DNA of 64,000 nucleotides from contig NZ_SJPV01000014.1 in assembly GCF_007860135.1 (NCBI RefSeq), positions 62,001-126,000 of the forward strand. The letters are read 5' to 3'. The notes below the pieces were generated by a model that was not told where the DNA came from, made no database searches, and worked only from the letters and a program-made list of their open reading frames with translations. Position numbers and translations under genes: made by a program. Shown here one piece after another: positions 49,701 through 56,552 of this stretch. Within the stretch, counting starts at the first letter, position 1; the number at the start of each line of letters is the position of its first letter. Source of the stretch: Novipirellula artificiosorum. Its GTDB lineage: Bacteria > Planctomycetota > Planctomycetia > Pirellulales > Pirellulaceae.

Positions 49701-52650
49701 CTTGGATTTTAGGTACGGCATTGGCAGACACAAACAACGCGTTTTCACACTCGATGTCTTCAACGGCGTAAGAATCGTCAGGAAATAACGCGGCGGCGAT
49801 CGCGATGCCGATCTCTGCATACCCGGCAGCTGGAAAAACAATTCCATCCCAAATTTGATGATCGTTCAAATAGGGAAATAGGTGCGGATCGAGATGGAAT
49901 TGCCATGTCGGCGTAGCAACGTTCAATCGCTCACCGAGCAGTGGATGCAAGGGTGGATCGACCCGGTTGCCGGTTTCACCTTGATCCAACCAATACGCTT
50001 GGTAATTCCAGGGGTAATGCGGCTGTGGAACGTACGCACCGGAACCCTGGTTCACCGAGTGCCAGTCGATGTCGGCTCCGCTCCCATCCAGTTTGGCAAC
50101 GTTCGTAGCCAGCTCCAATTGATCGTCTGTCTCACGAGTCAATGAATGTACGATCGTGGCTTCAACCTTTCGATCCGCCAGACAGGCGTCGATGGAGCTA
50201 CGCAGTGCGGGATGCGGCCCTAGTTCGAGGTACCGCTGCGCACCCTTTGCCGCGATCGTCGCCATCGCGGTCTCAAACTGAACCGGTTCACGCACGTTAC
50301 GCCACCAATAGCCCGCATCCATCTGATCGCCGGGATGGCACTGGCCCGTGACGGTCGAAACGAAAGGAATACGTTCCGGCTGAGGCTTTAAGCTCGCCAA
50401 CGCTTCCAACAATGCGTCTTTGATCGGATCCATTTGATGCGTATGAAATGCATAGTCCAACCCAAGCCATCGTACAAAACGACCGCTGCTCTCGATCCTT
50501 GCCCCGATCAAATCGACTAGTTCGGTGTCGCCCCCCATCGTGACCAACGCAGGGCTGTTCTCTGCGGTGATCTGAACACGGTCAGCGTGCGTTCCGATAA
50601 ACTCACGGGCCTCCGCTGCCGACACGCCCGCAGCCACCATGCGGCCCGCGCCGCCCGTGTTGTTTTGCAGTCGGCTGCGATGGTAGACAAGGCTAACGGC
50701 ATCGCGCAGGGAATAGATTCCTGCGCAGAGGGCCGCGGCCACTTCGCCAACGCTATGGCCGACAACTAATGTTGGGCGAATGCCCCAAGACGCCCAGAGC
50801 CGAACAAGGGCGATCTGAAGTGCGAAGATCGCTGGTTGAGCAACGCGTGTCTGCTGGATGTTGGACTCACTTGCGGGCCGAGCCATTTCCCGAACGAGAG
50901 ACCAACCACTGAGTGCTTGAAAGTGTTCGTCGATCTCTGCGAGCGTATCACGTACGATTGGTTCGCTCTGAAGGAGACGTTGGCCCATCCCGGCCCACTG
51001 GGATCCCTGCCCCGTGAAAACAAAAACGTTCTCATTGCTGCGATGCATCGACCGACTCGCGACGATTCCTTCACTCGCCTCGCCGCTGTTGAGCCACTGA
51101 GTCAGTCGTTGCCTGAGTTGTCGTGCATCGTTTCCCATCACGGCGAGTCGCAGTTCATGCCGTTCCTTGCGAGTCGCCGCCGAATAGCAGAAGTCTGCTA
51201 AATCGTGGTCGATCGTTTTGAGACGCTGACGATAGCGTTTGGCATACTCACGCAAGGAAGCCTCGTCTCGGGCGGAAATGGATAAGATGAAAGGGCGTTC
51301 CGCATTCGTGCCGTCACGCCGTAGGGGCGCTCGATCGGGCGCCGCCTGCATCACGACGTGCGCGTTGGTGCCTCCGAATCCGAACGAATTCACCGCAGCA
51401 ACCGGTTGTTGCCCTTCGGTGGTTGGAAGCGATCGCAACTGAGTGGGGACCTTCAATTGGTATCGCTGCAATGGGATAGCCGCGTTGGGCGTGTCGAAAT
51501 TTCGATTGGCTGGAATCTGCTTGTGCTCCAATACCAATGCCGCCTTGATCAACCCTGCAATGCCGGAGGCGGATTCGAGGTGACCGATATTGGTTTTGAT
51601 CGATCCCATCCAACAAACGTCATCGACATCTCGGCCCTCTGAGAGCACTCGCCCTAACGCTTCTGCCTCAATGGGATCGCCAACCGGAGTTCCCGTGCCA
51701 TGAGCTTCAACATACGCGACGTCCCGGGGGTCCACGCCTGCTTCGCGATAGGCCGTTCGCAACATGTCGCATTGGCCATCGACACTTGGTACGGTCATCG
51801 AAGAGGTTTGACCATCCTGGTTCACGACAGCGGATCGCAAGACCGCGTAAATCCTGTCGTTCTGTTTGATCGCTTCACTCAACGGTTTTAGCAGTACCAA
51901 GCCGGCCCCTTCGCCTCGGACATAGCCGTCCGCTCTTGCATCAAAGGCAAAACACTCGCCCGACGGAGACAGCATCGAAGCTTTACTGAAACCGATGCTG
52001 GTATTGGGCGTGATCAGCGCGTTGACGCCACCGGCAAGTGCGGCCCCGCACTGGCCAGCCCAAATGGAGCGGCAGGCGAGCGCCACGGCCACCAAGGCCG
52101 AAGAGCAAGCCGTATCGACTGCAATGCTGGGCCCCTTCAAGTCGAACAAGTACGAGATGCGATTTGCGGCGATGCTCAGTGTGCCGCCCGTATTCGTGTG
52201 AACATCGAGGTTCGCGATGTCGTTCATTTGCAGACTACCGTAGTCGTGGCTCGATGCCCCGACAAACACTCCCATGGACGTGCCACGCAATTTGCTCGGC
52301 GGAATGCCGGCGTCCTCGCACGCCTCCCAAGCCGTTTCGAGTAGCCATCGCTGCTGCGGATCCATACGCATCGCTTCCCGTGGCGAGATCCCCCAAAATG
52401 CGGCGTCAAACTGCTTCAGCTGATCCACGAAACCGCCACGGCGTGTGACCATGTGTCCAAGTGTATCGGCATCGCGGTGGTGGTACCTATCCACATGCCA
52501 ACGATCGTCCGGTACGTCGCGGATGGCACTGTGCCCATCGACCAACAACTGCCAAAGCGAGTTCGCGTCGCATGCCCCGCCCGGGAATCGGCAACCCACA
52601 CCGACCAATGCCAAGGGTTCATCTGAACTGGGTGGATTCCGTTCGGTCAT
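43708..52650 (-). CDS. Iterative highly reducing type I PKS with C-methylation and thioester-reductase release
   Basis: About 2980 residues; ATG 52650 (MTERNPPSS), with an in-frame TTG two codons upstream. Domain order with approximate residues: KS (10-435; active Cys in DTACSSA, His in EAHGTGT and NIGHLES), AT (535-845; Ser in GHSVGEVAAA, specificity motif YAFH), DH (900-1180; NDHQIWDGIVFPAAGY and GIHPAVLDACFQ), C-methyltransferase (1350-1580; VLEIGAGTGSLT and EGWWKFTDTDERDHSPLL), a structural KR-like part, ER (1850-2170; HAAAGGVGQAAIQVA), KR (2190-2390; LITGGANGFGFEIA and SYNAGNSFLDAL), ACP (2460-2540; Ser in GVDSLMAVEL) and NAD(P)-dependent thioester reductase (2590-2960; LLLTGATGFLGAHLL and YSQTKW). 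One module with full reduction means iterative use and a methyl-branched aldehyde or alcohol. No PPTase gene is in the window. Confidence 0.93.
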   Translation of the reverse strand: MTERNPPSSDEPLALVGVGCRFPGGACDANSLWQLLVDGHSAIRDVPDDRWHVDRYHHRDADTLGHMVTRRGGFVDQLKQFDAAFWGISPREAMRMDPQQRWLLETAWEACEDAGIPPSKLRGTSMGVFVGASSHDYGSLQMNDIANLDVHTNTGGTLSIAANRISYLFDLKGPSIAVDTACSSALVAVALACRSIWAGQCGAALAGGVNALITPNTSIGFSKASMLSPSGECFAFDARADGYVRGEGAGLVLLKPLSEAIKQNDRIYAVLRSAVVNQDGQTSSMTVPSVDGQCDMLRTAYREAGVDPRDVAYVEAHGTGTPVGDPIEAEALGRVLSEGRDVDDVCWMGSIKTNIGHLESASGIAGLIKAALVLEHKQIPANRNFDTPNAAIPLQRYQLKVPTQLRSLPTTEGQQPVAAVNSFGFGGTNAHVVMQAAPDRAPLRRDGTNAERPFILSISARDEASLREYAKRYRQRLKTIDHDLADFCYSAATRKERHELRLAVMGNDARQLRQRLTQWLNSGEASEGIVASRSMHRSNENVFVFTGQGSQWAGMGQRLLQSEPIVRDTLAEIDEHFQALSGWSLVREMARPASESNIQQTRVAQPAIFALQIALVRLWASWGIRPTLVVGHSVGEVAAALCAGIYSLRDAVSLVYHRSRLQNNTGGAGRMVAAGVSAAEAREFIGTHADRVQITAENSPALVTMGGDTELVDLIGARIESSGRFVRWLGLDYAFHTHQMDPIKDALLEALASLKPQPERIPFVSTVTGQCHPGDQMDAGYWWRNVREPVQFETAMATIAAKGAQRYLELGPHPALRSSIDACLADRKVEATIVHSLTRETDDQLELATNVAKLDGSGADIDWHSVNQGSGAYVPQPHYPWNYQAYWLDQGETGNRVDPPLHPLLGERLNVATPTWQFHLDPHLFPYLNDHQIWDGIVFPAAGYAEIGIAIAAALFPDDSYAVEDIECENALFVSANAVPKIQVVFDSESKSYSVYSASSTANGGSVSGSRASWEIHARGRLVMIPMASESQVIDLCELRQRLPRRITHDDLYRDLFGMGYGFGADFSLIQESWSDVAGSELGSLYPEALSRISVPKQVAEDSIHYGIHPAVLDACFQATHGTRDVAELADHANCLYLPQAIGRVQLHTKQIPTELWAHAKQSHREGSSVEYSICVVDESGKPVASISRFRVTKVDQPRRSARAEEQFYQFKWQPKRLRGARVGGSANFASIDEVLAAVEDSIPQGYATRGLSEYYNDFIPRMEQIVHQLIENAFVELGWSFGVGECFTYDQVFESFGIAEQHHRLFRAELGWLTVNGAVQANDSGWQVKRGLQRIDMAPALAELAKAYPRFASEVSLVEATGPRLAEALAGELDPLDLLFPDGSNELMEAFYTHASDLPAFNQLIQTAVAKSIERLPERRVLRVLEIGAGTGSLTRSLLEVLPPDRLEYTFTDVGRAFITEAKRSFADHPSIHFQSFDIERDPTSQGIVQNGYDLIVATNVLHATADLRSTLAHVQTCLASEGRLVFLELVRHRPICDNVFGLLEGWWKFTDTDERDHSPLLNRVQWESLLSRSGFDQIQSFTCSPNEQEAEQTVFVTVGPAIKAIESPTDANSKRPSTVLVYADRGGMGQAIASKFEQQGNRVIVLRRDASFERINESAFTLADGNATELERVFADSKLDDTDLKTIVHCWALDHTAAPSCNEQLLADQRTGVFSALQLSQALEKIDPAASPRVYFLTRSAQAVADNDPIDGLAASPLIGFCRVASNETSQFRWTLVDLDPNPGPFEADDVFNEITDENEEQEVALRDDQRFVHRLQRISFDQIPLRSQCAVLDSGAMVPFKLQMRKAGVLENLTLNETNRRPPGPDEIAVRVFAGGINFRDVMKALGMHPGTSEDLLWFGDDFSGVVEAVGSRVNKIKCGDCVSGIAPYAFRSHVTVDQRLVFKHPTSLSFEQAATLPTVFLTTHFAIKKIARMQRGERILIHAAAGGVGQAAIQVAHHLGLEVFATAGTTEKRELLKSMGVAHVMNSRTVEFADQIWDQTSGAGVDAVLNSLAGEFIPKSLSVLAPFGKFLEIGKVDVYGNSKLGLAAFKNNISYHMIDLAQLLVQRPDQIAALLAELSLLFESGTYAPLPHTVFPVHEAAEAFRFMAQGNHIGKNVLAFPRDPAEASTLCLGPCTDDGSLLRGDASYLITGGANGFGFEIAKWMVRQGARHLVLMSRSGPREEAAKEIAALRSEAVTIMDARGDVTNPEDVDRVIEQIQPTCPALKGVVHAAMVLDDAFLADLDEERFASVLYPKMLGAWNLHQSTRNLSLDHFICFSSFSTIVGAPKQASYNAGNSFLDALAKYRHAKGLPALTLNWGAVLGAGFVARNEKTAEYLDGIGLIALQMQEALKVFAEMILRDTPLLGVGRVDWQQLSQLCTAVAKRPMYEGVAHDSSPDRSNASLQSELCSASRKKRPEILENFLAQQVAAVFGIDAGKVDRDASLNQIGVDSLMAVELINRMESATGARIPMSRILSGSTVRELSQSILELIPGLDHAEPMDSNNLRTEGDAFASDAINFELEAELDPTIVPSKTLVHRDSPPRLLLTGATGFLGAHLLHELLETTPSQVVCLVRSDNEQAGKRRIVNNLSKYGLQPREIQDRVKVISSDFSRPQLGLTPEQFDQLADSVDVIYHNGANVNLVMPYQSLRQDNVEGTRELLRLACHRVQKPLHYVSTFTVHATEANRGCRIQESEPLPVCEDLLYGYSQTKWVAERMIEEARRRGMSVTIYRPGHVTGHSTTGVANVDDLLHQIVRACLLIGAAPFRDFELDVTPVDFVSKAMVYLAQQKEAQGKTFHLTNPNPLSAKALSDWMRDGGANIELMDVEPWRERLIELADPASASTDGFKVLGDLLVPRLAAGGNRAIHGRFCCRQTLDALIPSGVKCAPADARLISTCHTYIQQMDRLLRIDDASDSQLRARCVSDLIQPSDEQVH

Positions 52651-52798
52651 CGACAAGTTTCAAAGATCCTAGTTTTGTGCTATTTTGATGCGATCCTGCT
52701 AAAGGAATATAGCAAGGTTGCGTCATTCAGATACCGACTCTGGGCACGATTGCCGCTGAAGCAAATGTTTTCGATACAGGCTTTCAAGGAAACGATCG
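52651..52798. promoter_or_regulatory. Divergent promoter region between PKS (-) and AlgJ-like gene (+)
   Basis: About 148 bases that should hold both promoters. A strong ribosome-binding site AAGGA (52786-52790) serves the plus-strand gene. The segment is richer in A and T than its surroundings (around 52670-52740). No operator-like palindrome is evident. Confidence 0.4.
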
Positions 52799-53929
52799 AT
52801 GCCTCCATGGAATCTGTTTCAACCTGGGCAGGCATTCCTGCGGCGTGTCATCGGGCCCGCAGCTGTCGCACCTGTCGCTCGCCAAGACGAGAATGCACCG
52901 GCTAAGGTGCTCGAGGGCAAAGCGGGGTGGTTGTTTTTGGATAATGACACAAACAACAGTGTCGATCAACACCGCGGTACCCTTCGGTTGAGCAACCGGG
53001 ATCTTCGATCCTGGCGAAAGTACGCCCGTGGTCTCAAGCGATTGGGTCGAACTGTCGATTCCCCGGTCGCCCTGCTGCTGTCCCCCACCAAGGAGAGTGT
53101 CGTCGGGCGATACCACCCCGTAGCCACTGGCCAGTGGGGGCCGATGCAACAGATCGCGGCACTCATCCCCAAAAAGATCTTTGTGTACCCTGTCGCTCCC
53201 CTTTCCGCCCTGGGTGACAACGCCTACTTCGTTACGGACACGCACTGGACGGATCGCGGTGCGATGTTGGCCACGGTGGAGCTTGCAGAAACGCTCGGTT
53301 TATCTCGTCGCGACGTCGTCATCTTGTTCGCCAAGGATCGTTATCGCCCCCAAAAAATCGTCGGTGATTTAGGCTGCAAGGTGACTCCCCAACGGAGTTC
53401 GATTGCCGAGATGCTCGATTCTTACAACTATGGTGAATTCCTTGTTTATGACAACGGCCTTCGCAACTTTGGCAGAATCCTGATCACGCGGCAACCCGAC
53501 GCGATGGTGGATAAAACCTGCCTGCTTTTTGGAGCTTCTTCAAGCTACTCGATGCTGAATTTCACAAGCCGACTTTTTAGCCGCGTGATTTTCGTTCACA
53601 CGGCCGCCAATTTGGATCCTGATTTCATTTCTGCGGTCAAACCCAATTTTCTGATTGCGCAAACCAATGCTCGCTATGTTGTCCGTGTTCCGAAGCTCAA
53701 CTATTGCGTGCACGACCACATCTTGATGGTGATCGGTAACCTATCCACTCAGGATCGCAAAGCCGCCTTAGAAAACCAAATCCTCATCGATGAGGATTGC
53801 CTGGCTCAATCAGGCCTGACGGCCTACCATCAACTCGTCATCGATGCAATCGGCCGTCACGAAAACGTATGTGGTAGTCCGGGTATCAAAGTCGCGATCG
53901 AGTTTGAACAACCGCGAATAAGTCCGTAA
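52799..53929 (+). CDS. AlgJ/AlgX-like SGNH-fold protein (O-acetylation of glycan)
   Basis: 376 residues. It has the AlgX/AlgJ hallmark: a catalytic Asp-x-His in FVTDTHWTDRGA (Asp about 147, His 149) and the nucleophile region LFGASSSYSMLNFTSRLF where the GxSxS block lies, preceded by a conserved WLFLDNDTNN near the N terminus. Members transfer or hydrolyse O-acetyl groups on exported polysaccharides such as alginate, with the acetyl arriving through an MBOAT protein (AlgI); no MBOAT gene is seen here. There is no clear signal peptide, unusual for AlgJ/AlgX, so a cytoplasmic or otherwise-anchored role is possible. It is divergent from the PKS. Confidence 0.75.
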   Translation: MPPWNLFQPGQAFLRRVIGPAAVAPVARQDENAPAKVLEGKAGWLFLDNDTNNSVDQHRGTLRLSNRDLRSWRKYARGLKRLGRTVDSPVALLLSPTKESVVGRYHPVATGQWGPMQQIAALIPKKIFVYPVAPLSALGDNAYFVTDTHWTDRGAMLATVELAETLGLSRRDVVILFAKDRYRPQKIVGDLGCKVTPQRSSIAEMLDSYNYGEFLVYDNGLRNFGRILITRQPDAMVDKTCLLFGASSSYSMLNFTSRLFSRVIFVHTAANLDPDFISAVKPNFLIAQTNARYVVRVPKLNYCVHDHILMVIGNLSTQDRKAALENQILIDEDCLAQSGLTAYHQLVIDAIGRHENVCGSPGIKVAIEFEQPRISP

Positions 53930-53957
53930 CCTGGATGACGAACGCTTCTTAGCATCA

Positions 53958-54009
53958 CCATGGCCGATCACCATGGCCGATCACCATGGCCGATCACCAT
54001 GGCCGATCA
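53958..54009. repeat. Tandem array of a 13-base unit
   Basis: Four exact copies of CCATGGCCGATCA lie head to tail, preceded by a partial ATCA and followed by a changed fifth copy (CTATGGGTCGCTC). The unit length is not a multiple of three and it is not inside an apparent gene, so it is probably slippage-derived. It touches the end of a transposase remnant. Confidence 0.95.
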
Positions 54010-54190
54010 CTATGGGTCGCTCCTGCGCGGCGCGTCGAGCAAAACGACGTCGACGTTTGCCCTTGCGTTTAAGGAACTCCAACGTGTCGGCACCTCGGTC
54101 GCAAACGTCAAGCCAATTCCGGTTGTCATCCAACTTCGGCGACTGGATTGCACGGGCGACCCTTTCAGCGGAGGCGCCAAGAACGGTGCC
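53984..54190 (-). pseudogene. IS4-type transposase fragment
   Basis: Sixty-odd residues on the minus strand read like the middle of an IS4-family DDE transposase: RNWLDVCDRGADTLEFLK, followed by RRRRFARRAAQERPIVIGHGD. The VCDRGAD segment corresponds to the second catalytic Asp region of Tn5/IS4 enzymes. Neither the first Asp nor the Glu region is present. No terminal inverted repeats were found. The 13-base tandem array lies at the downstream end. Similarity is by motif only. Confidence 0.6.
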
Positions 54191-54361
54191 CTTCTGAAAA
54201 ACTCGGCCAAATCTGAGAATCTTCCGTTGACCGTAGTGCGCATATGCGCATAATGACGTTGGCTGAAACAACAGGCAAGAGCAGATGCCACGACCGAAAG
54301 CAAACCGGCGTTTCCGGTCGACGCTTGTGCTGCAAGGCGACCACAAAAGGATTACTGAAGA

Positions 54362-54829
54362 ATGAAATGTCCTACCACAATGAAATCGGCGTTGCTTGCG
54401 ATTACGGCTGCCATCGTTGGCACCTGCGTCGCAAATGCCGATGAACCCACGACGCCCCCCACGCAAAAACCCACACTCGTGATCAATCTCACCAGCGGGG
54501 CCGAGAGCCTGCACTCGGTGATGATGGGGCTTCACTTTGCCGAACATGGATTGGCGGATGGACGGGAGGTTGTCATTTTCTTCAACGTCAAATCCCCACC
54601 GTTGGCTCGAAAGACGCTAAGCGACGATGTTCGATTTGAGGAGATGCCATCCGTTCGTTCGACGATCGCTGACCTTCTGAAACAGGGAGCCAAAATGATC
54701 GTGTGCCCAATGTGTGCGAAGGTCACCGGCGTGGAAGCGGATGATCTTGCGCCAGGCATCCAATTGGTTGAGGATCGAAAGCAGATCTTCGATCACTTGC
54801 ACGCCGACTCCGTGGTTTTCACCTACTGA
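54362..54829 (+). CDS. Exported DsrE-like protein
   Basis: 155 residues. A leader (MKSALLAITAAIVGTCVANA) starts at the seventh codon, so ATG 54380 is an alternative start; AAAGGA lies about 10 bases before ATG 54362. The rest has the DsrE/DsrF-like fold: LVINLTSGAESLHSVMMGLHFAEH, then MIVCPMCAKVTGVEADDL with a CxxC pair, then QLVEDRKQIFDHLHADSVVF. DsrE-family proteins bind or relay sulfur, and exported relatives occur near electron-transport genes. It lies 67 bases upstream of cydA on the same strand and may be cotranscribed with it. The leader is followed by a Pro/Thr-rich linker. Confidence 0.78.
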   Translation: MKCPTTMKSALLAITAAIVGTCVANADEPTTPPTQKPTLVINLTSGAESLHSVMMGLHFAEHGLADGREVVIFFNVKSPPLARKTLSDDVRFEEMPSVRSTIADLLKQGAKMIVCPMCAKVTGVEADDLAPGIQLVEDRKQIFDHLHADSVVFTY

Positions 54830-54896
54830 TTGATCCCACCGAGGCATCCCCTGCATCCGATTTCTAGCTCCTCCCATGTGAAGGAAGGCCCAGGGT

Positions 54897-56552
54897 ATGG
54901 AATTTGATCTCGTATTTCTGTCGCGTTTGCAGTTCGCGCTGACGATCATGTTCCACTACCTCTTTCCACCGCTGACCATCGGCTTGGGAGTCGTGTTGGT
55001 CTACCTTGGCGCAATGTCGTTGCGAACCGGAGACGCAGCGTACAGGCAGGCTCAGAAATTCTGGACACGAGTCTTCGGATTGAACTTTGCGATCGGTGTC
55101 GCTTCGGGGATCGTGATGGAATTCCAGTTCGGAACCAACTGGGCGACCTATTCACGCTTCGTCGGTGATGTTTTCGGGTCTGCGCTGGCGGCGGAAGGAA
55201 TTTTTGCATTCTTTTTAGAGTCAGGATTTCTTGCTGTCCTGATCTTTGGCTGGAACCGAGTCGGTCCCAAGATGCATTTCTTCTCGACCTGCATGGTCGC
55301 GATGGGAAGCATTTTCTCCAGCGTTTGGATCGTCGTTGCGAATTCCTGGCAACAAACTCCGTCTGGGAGCGCGATCGTCCCCATGACTCGGCAGGTTCTT
55401 GGTGACAATGGCCAACCGCTACTTGACGCCAATGGCGAGGTGTTGACGCAGCCCTGGGTGATCGACGGAGTGCCAGTGATGCGAGCTGAGATTACGGACT
55501 TTTGGGAAATGGTTTTCAATCCGTCGACGGTTCATCGCCTGACACATGTGCTACTGGGCTGTTTGGTCATGGGCGCGTTCTTCGTGCTCAGCATCAGTGC
55601 CTGGTACATCTTGAAAAACAAGCATGTTGATTTCGCCAAACGCAGTTTTACGGGTGCACTTGTGCTCGCGGCCATCAGCAGCATTGCGATTGCGTTGAGT
55701 GGTCATCGACAGGCGCAGAACGTCTACGAATATCAACCAGCGAAACTCGCTGCTTTTGAAGGACATTTTGACAGCGAGGGGGCTGCCGACTTGACGCTTT
55801 TTGGAATTCCTGATGCCGAAGAGGAAGCGGTTCAGATGAGAATTGCCATTCCCGGAGCCCTCAGTTTCATGGTCCATGACGACCTGAGTTTCAGCGAACC
55901 GGTGATCGGGTTGGACAAGATTCGTCCCGAAGATCGCCCGCCGCTTTGGATTCCATTCCTTTCTTGGCGGTTGATGGTTGGGGCCGGTACGTTCTTTATC
56001 GCATTGACCCTGCTTAGCTGTGCCTTACTTTGGCGGGGAACACTGTTCGAGCACCGCTGGTTGATGTGGATCTATGTGGGAAATGTACTGCTCGCCGTGA
56101 TGGCGAACCAAGTTGGCTGGGTCGCCGCCGAAGTTGGACGGCAACCTTGGATCGTTCATCCTTCCATTGTCCGAAACGACGCAGGCGAGCCGGTCCTCGA
56201 TGCGCAGGGTTTCATTCAATACGAACGCGTCACAGCGACGCTGCCGGACGGTTCGAACGATCAACGATTTGCCGGCTTGCGGACCGATGACGGTGTCAGC
56301 AAAGCGGTCGAAGCCGAACAAGTTGCAGCATCCATCGTCATGTTTCTCTTTATCTATCTGTTGCTCGGCGCGGTTTGGTTGTTCGTGCTGAACAAGAAGA
56401 TTCAAACGGGCCCAGACCCACCCGATAGCGGATTCGGTACAAGCAGCGCTACCAGTCTGCTCCAACTCGGCGCTCGCCGAACGGCCGAACAACGAATGGC
56501 AGAAGCGGGTACGGAACCGCAAGTAATCGCGAACAACGAGGTGTCACCCTGA
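54897..56552 (+). CDS. cydA: Cytochrome bd ubiquinol oxidase subunit I
   Basis: Quinol oxidase subunit that reduces O2 to water at the plasma membrane with haems b558, b595 and d. ATG 54897 follows AAGGAAGG by 8 bases. His 20 in FALTIMFHYLFPPLTIG is an axial ligand; NPSTVHRLTHVLLG carries another His and the GRQPW motif is present. The quinol loop is of the short, CIO-like type (SGHRQAQNVYEYQPAKLAAFEGH). Two extracytoplasmic loops contain extra segments with a similar pattern: GDNGQPLLDANG (about 170-182) and NDAGEPVLDAQG (about 425-437). 551 residues is long for a CIO-type subunit. The stop overlaps cydB by one base. Confidence 0.95.
   Translation: MEFDLVFLSRLQFALTIMFHYLFPPLTIGLGVVLVYLGAMSLRTGDAAYRQAQKFWTRVFGLNFAIGVASGIVMEFQFGTNWATYSRFVGDVFGSALAAEGIFAFFLESGFLAVLIFGWNRVGPKMHFFSTCMVAMGSIFSSVWIVVANSWQQTPSGSAIVPMTRQVLGDNGQPLLDANGEVLTQPWVIDGVPVMRAEITDFWEMVFNPSTVHRLTHVLLGCLVMGAFFVLSISAWYILKNKHVDFAKRSFTGALVLAAISSIAIALSGHRQAQNVYEYQPAKLAAFEGHFDSEGAADLTLFGIPDAEEEAVQMRIAIPGALSFMVHDDLSFSEPVIGLDKIRPEDRPPLWIPFLSWRLMVGAGTFFIALTLLSCALLWRGTLFEHRWLMWIYVGNVLLAVMANQVGWVAAEVGRQPWIVHPSIVRNDAGEPVLDAQGFIQYERVTATLPDGSNDQRFAGLRTDDGVSKAVEAEQVAASIVMFLFIYLLLGAVWLFVLNKKIQTGPDPPDSGFGTSSATSLLQLGARRTAEQRMAEAGTEPQVIANNEVSP

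Noticed and set aside
53958..54009. Possible CRISPR array at the 13-base repeats
   Set aside because: Units are contiguous with no spacers, far too short, and no cas gene is present.
53960..54253. 97-codon plus-strand frame over the tandem repeats
   Set aside because: It starts in the repeat and has no recognisable protein; the IS4-type signal is on the other strand.
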